DNA of 39,721 bases from Oscillospiraceae bacterium (GTDB lineage Bacteria; Bacillota; Clostridia; Oscillospirales; CAG-272): the NCBI GenBank assembly GCA_015065175.1, contig SVQV01000007.1, positions 1-39,721 on the forward strand. Direction: 5' to 3'. A program made the position numbers and the translations under genes. Below, one piece after another: positions 39,039 through 39,721 of the stretch. Below the pieces are notes generated by a model. It was not told the DNA's origin. It did not search any database and saw only the letters and a list, made by a program, of their open reading frames with translations. The stretch's first letter is position 1. Every line of letters starts with the position of its first letter.

Positions 39039-39721
39039 TTATTTAGTAACAAGGTGTACCGCAAAGCCGCAGATCTCGTCCTTCAAGTAAACGAACTTCG
39101 GCTTGCCCTTATCGTCATATGTAATGGTGGACTCATCAACTTCTACGCCTATACGCTTGAAGTATGCGATAGCACGGTCAACGAAGTTTGTCTTTATAGC
39201 GATATGTCCCATTGTGCCGGGGCCCTTGGACATCATAAGCTCGAAAGCATCGCCCGCAAAGTAGCTCTTGCTTGTCTCTCTCTGTGAGAAGCCGAAAAGC
39301 TTGCAGAAGGTTTCAGCACCCTTAACTGCTGCTGCGTTATCGGGATTGTTGATGCCGATATGTGCAAACTCGAAGCCGAGAAGTGTCTTTACAGCCTTGC
39401 GGGTAAGCTCCTCGATCTTATCGAACTCTCCTGCCTTAACAAGATCGTCCTTAACCATAAAGCTTCCGCCGCAGCAAAGGATCTTATTGAACTTGAGGTA
39501 AGAAAGGATATTATCCTCATTAAGACCGCCTGTAGGCATAAACTTGATGTTACCGTAGGGAGCGCTCATTGCCTTAAGCATGGGCAGACCGCCTGCAGCT
39601 TCCGCGGGGAAAAACTTAACTGTATCAAGTCCAAGCTCAATAGCCGCCTCGATGTCCGAGGGAGAGGAGCATCCGGGGATAACGGGAATGTTCTTCTCTA
39701 CACAGTATGCAACAGTCTTGG
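39039..39721 (-). CDS. KDPG/KHG aldolase fused to a VOC (glyoxalase-like) domain, 5' end off window
   Basis: The frame is open to the right edge, so the N-terminus is missing. The first part is the end of a class I KDPG/KHG aldolase: 'PVIPGCSSPSDIEAAIELG', the Schiff-base lysine in 'TVKFFPAEAAGG', and 'FMPTGGLNEDNI' as phosphate-binding loop. After ~80 residues a VOC domain begins ('FEFAHIGINNPDNAA') with 'MGHIAIKT' and ends 'FAVHLVTK'. The aldolase splits 2-keto-3-deoxy-6-phosphogluconate into pyruvate and glyceraldehyde 3-phosphate in sugar-acid use. The role of the VOC part is unknown. I recall similar fusions in Clostridia. Genes upstream, probably a sugar-acid kinase, lie outside the window. 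Confidence 0.93.
   Translation of the reverse strand, partial: KTVAYCVEKNIPVIPGCSSPSDIEAAIELGLDTVKFFPAEAAGGLPMLKAMSAPYGNIKFMPTGGLNEDNILSYLKFNKILCCGGSFMVKDDLVKAGEFDKIEELTRKAVKTLLGFEFAHIGINNPDNAAAVKGAETFCKLFGFSQRETSKSYFAGDAFELMMSKGPGTMGHIAIKTNFVDRAIAYFKRIGVEVDESTITYDDKGKPKFVYLKDEICGFAVHLVTK

Overview
The window looks like chromosomal DNA of a spore-forming Firmicute of class Clostridia, probably an uncultured gut lineage. The evidence is an orphan forespore sigma factor (sigG) with a SigF-type promoter, textbook sigma-A promoters with 17-bp spacers, many Rho-independent terminators, and Clostridia-type families (YitT, Na/Pi-PhoU transporter, glycyl radical enzyme). I see no rRNA, tRNA, CRISPR array, insertion sequence or phage genes. 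Both ends cut through genes.

Left part (1-10.7 kb). The window opens with the 3' part of a parallel beta-helix protein, followed by an array of small hairpins and sigG on the minus strand. A plus-strand operon follows: cytidylate-kinase-like protein, argS, yebC. It ends at a perfect terminator. Facing it on the minus strand are pgk and tpiA, and downstream of them an orphan CpsC/CpsD-type tyrosine kinase pair.

Middle (10.8-22.4 kb). A 7.5-kb gene encodes a 2498-residue secreted protein with four modular repeats and a C-terminal metallo-beta-lactamase fold. Next come a TIM-barrel protein, a second hairpin array, and a phosphoglucosamine mutase fused to an N-terminal XRE-type helix-turn-helix. 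A gene-free stretch (21.6-22.4 kb) holds what appears to be a ~380-nt non-coding RNA with its own promoter and terminator, and a very short promoter-terminator unit on the other strand.

Right part (22.4-39.7 kb). This holds a GDPD/MFS operon, a Na/Pi-PhoU transporter and YitT. A divergent plus-strand operon carries an EamA exporter and two tandem metallophosphoesterases, with a relic of a third. Next is an operon of ABC exporter, Nudix hydrolase and PHP phosphoesterase. An operon of glycyl radical enzyme, its activase, a GDPD and a hypothetical protein follows. After that come a ~205-nt rod-like structured RNA with perfect promoter and terminator, a small membrane protein, and a KDPG aldolase-VOC fusion running off the right edge.

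The least explained items are the XRE-GlmM fusion, the giant metallo-beta-lactamase protein, the two structured RNAs and the two hairpin arrays. Most other genes are ordinary housekeeping or transport genes.
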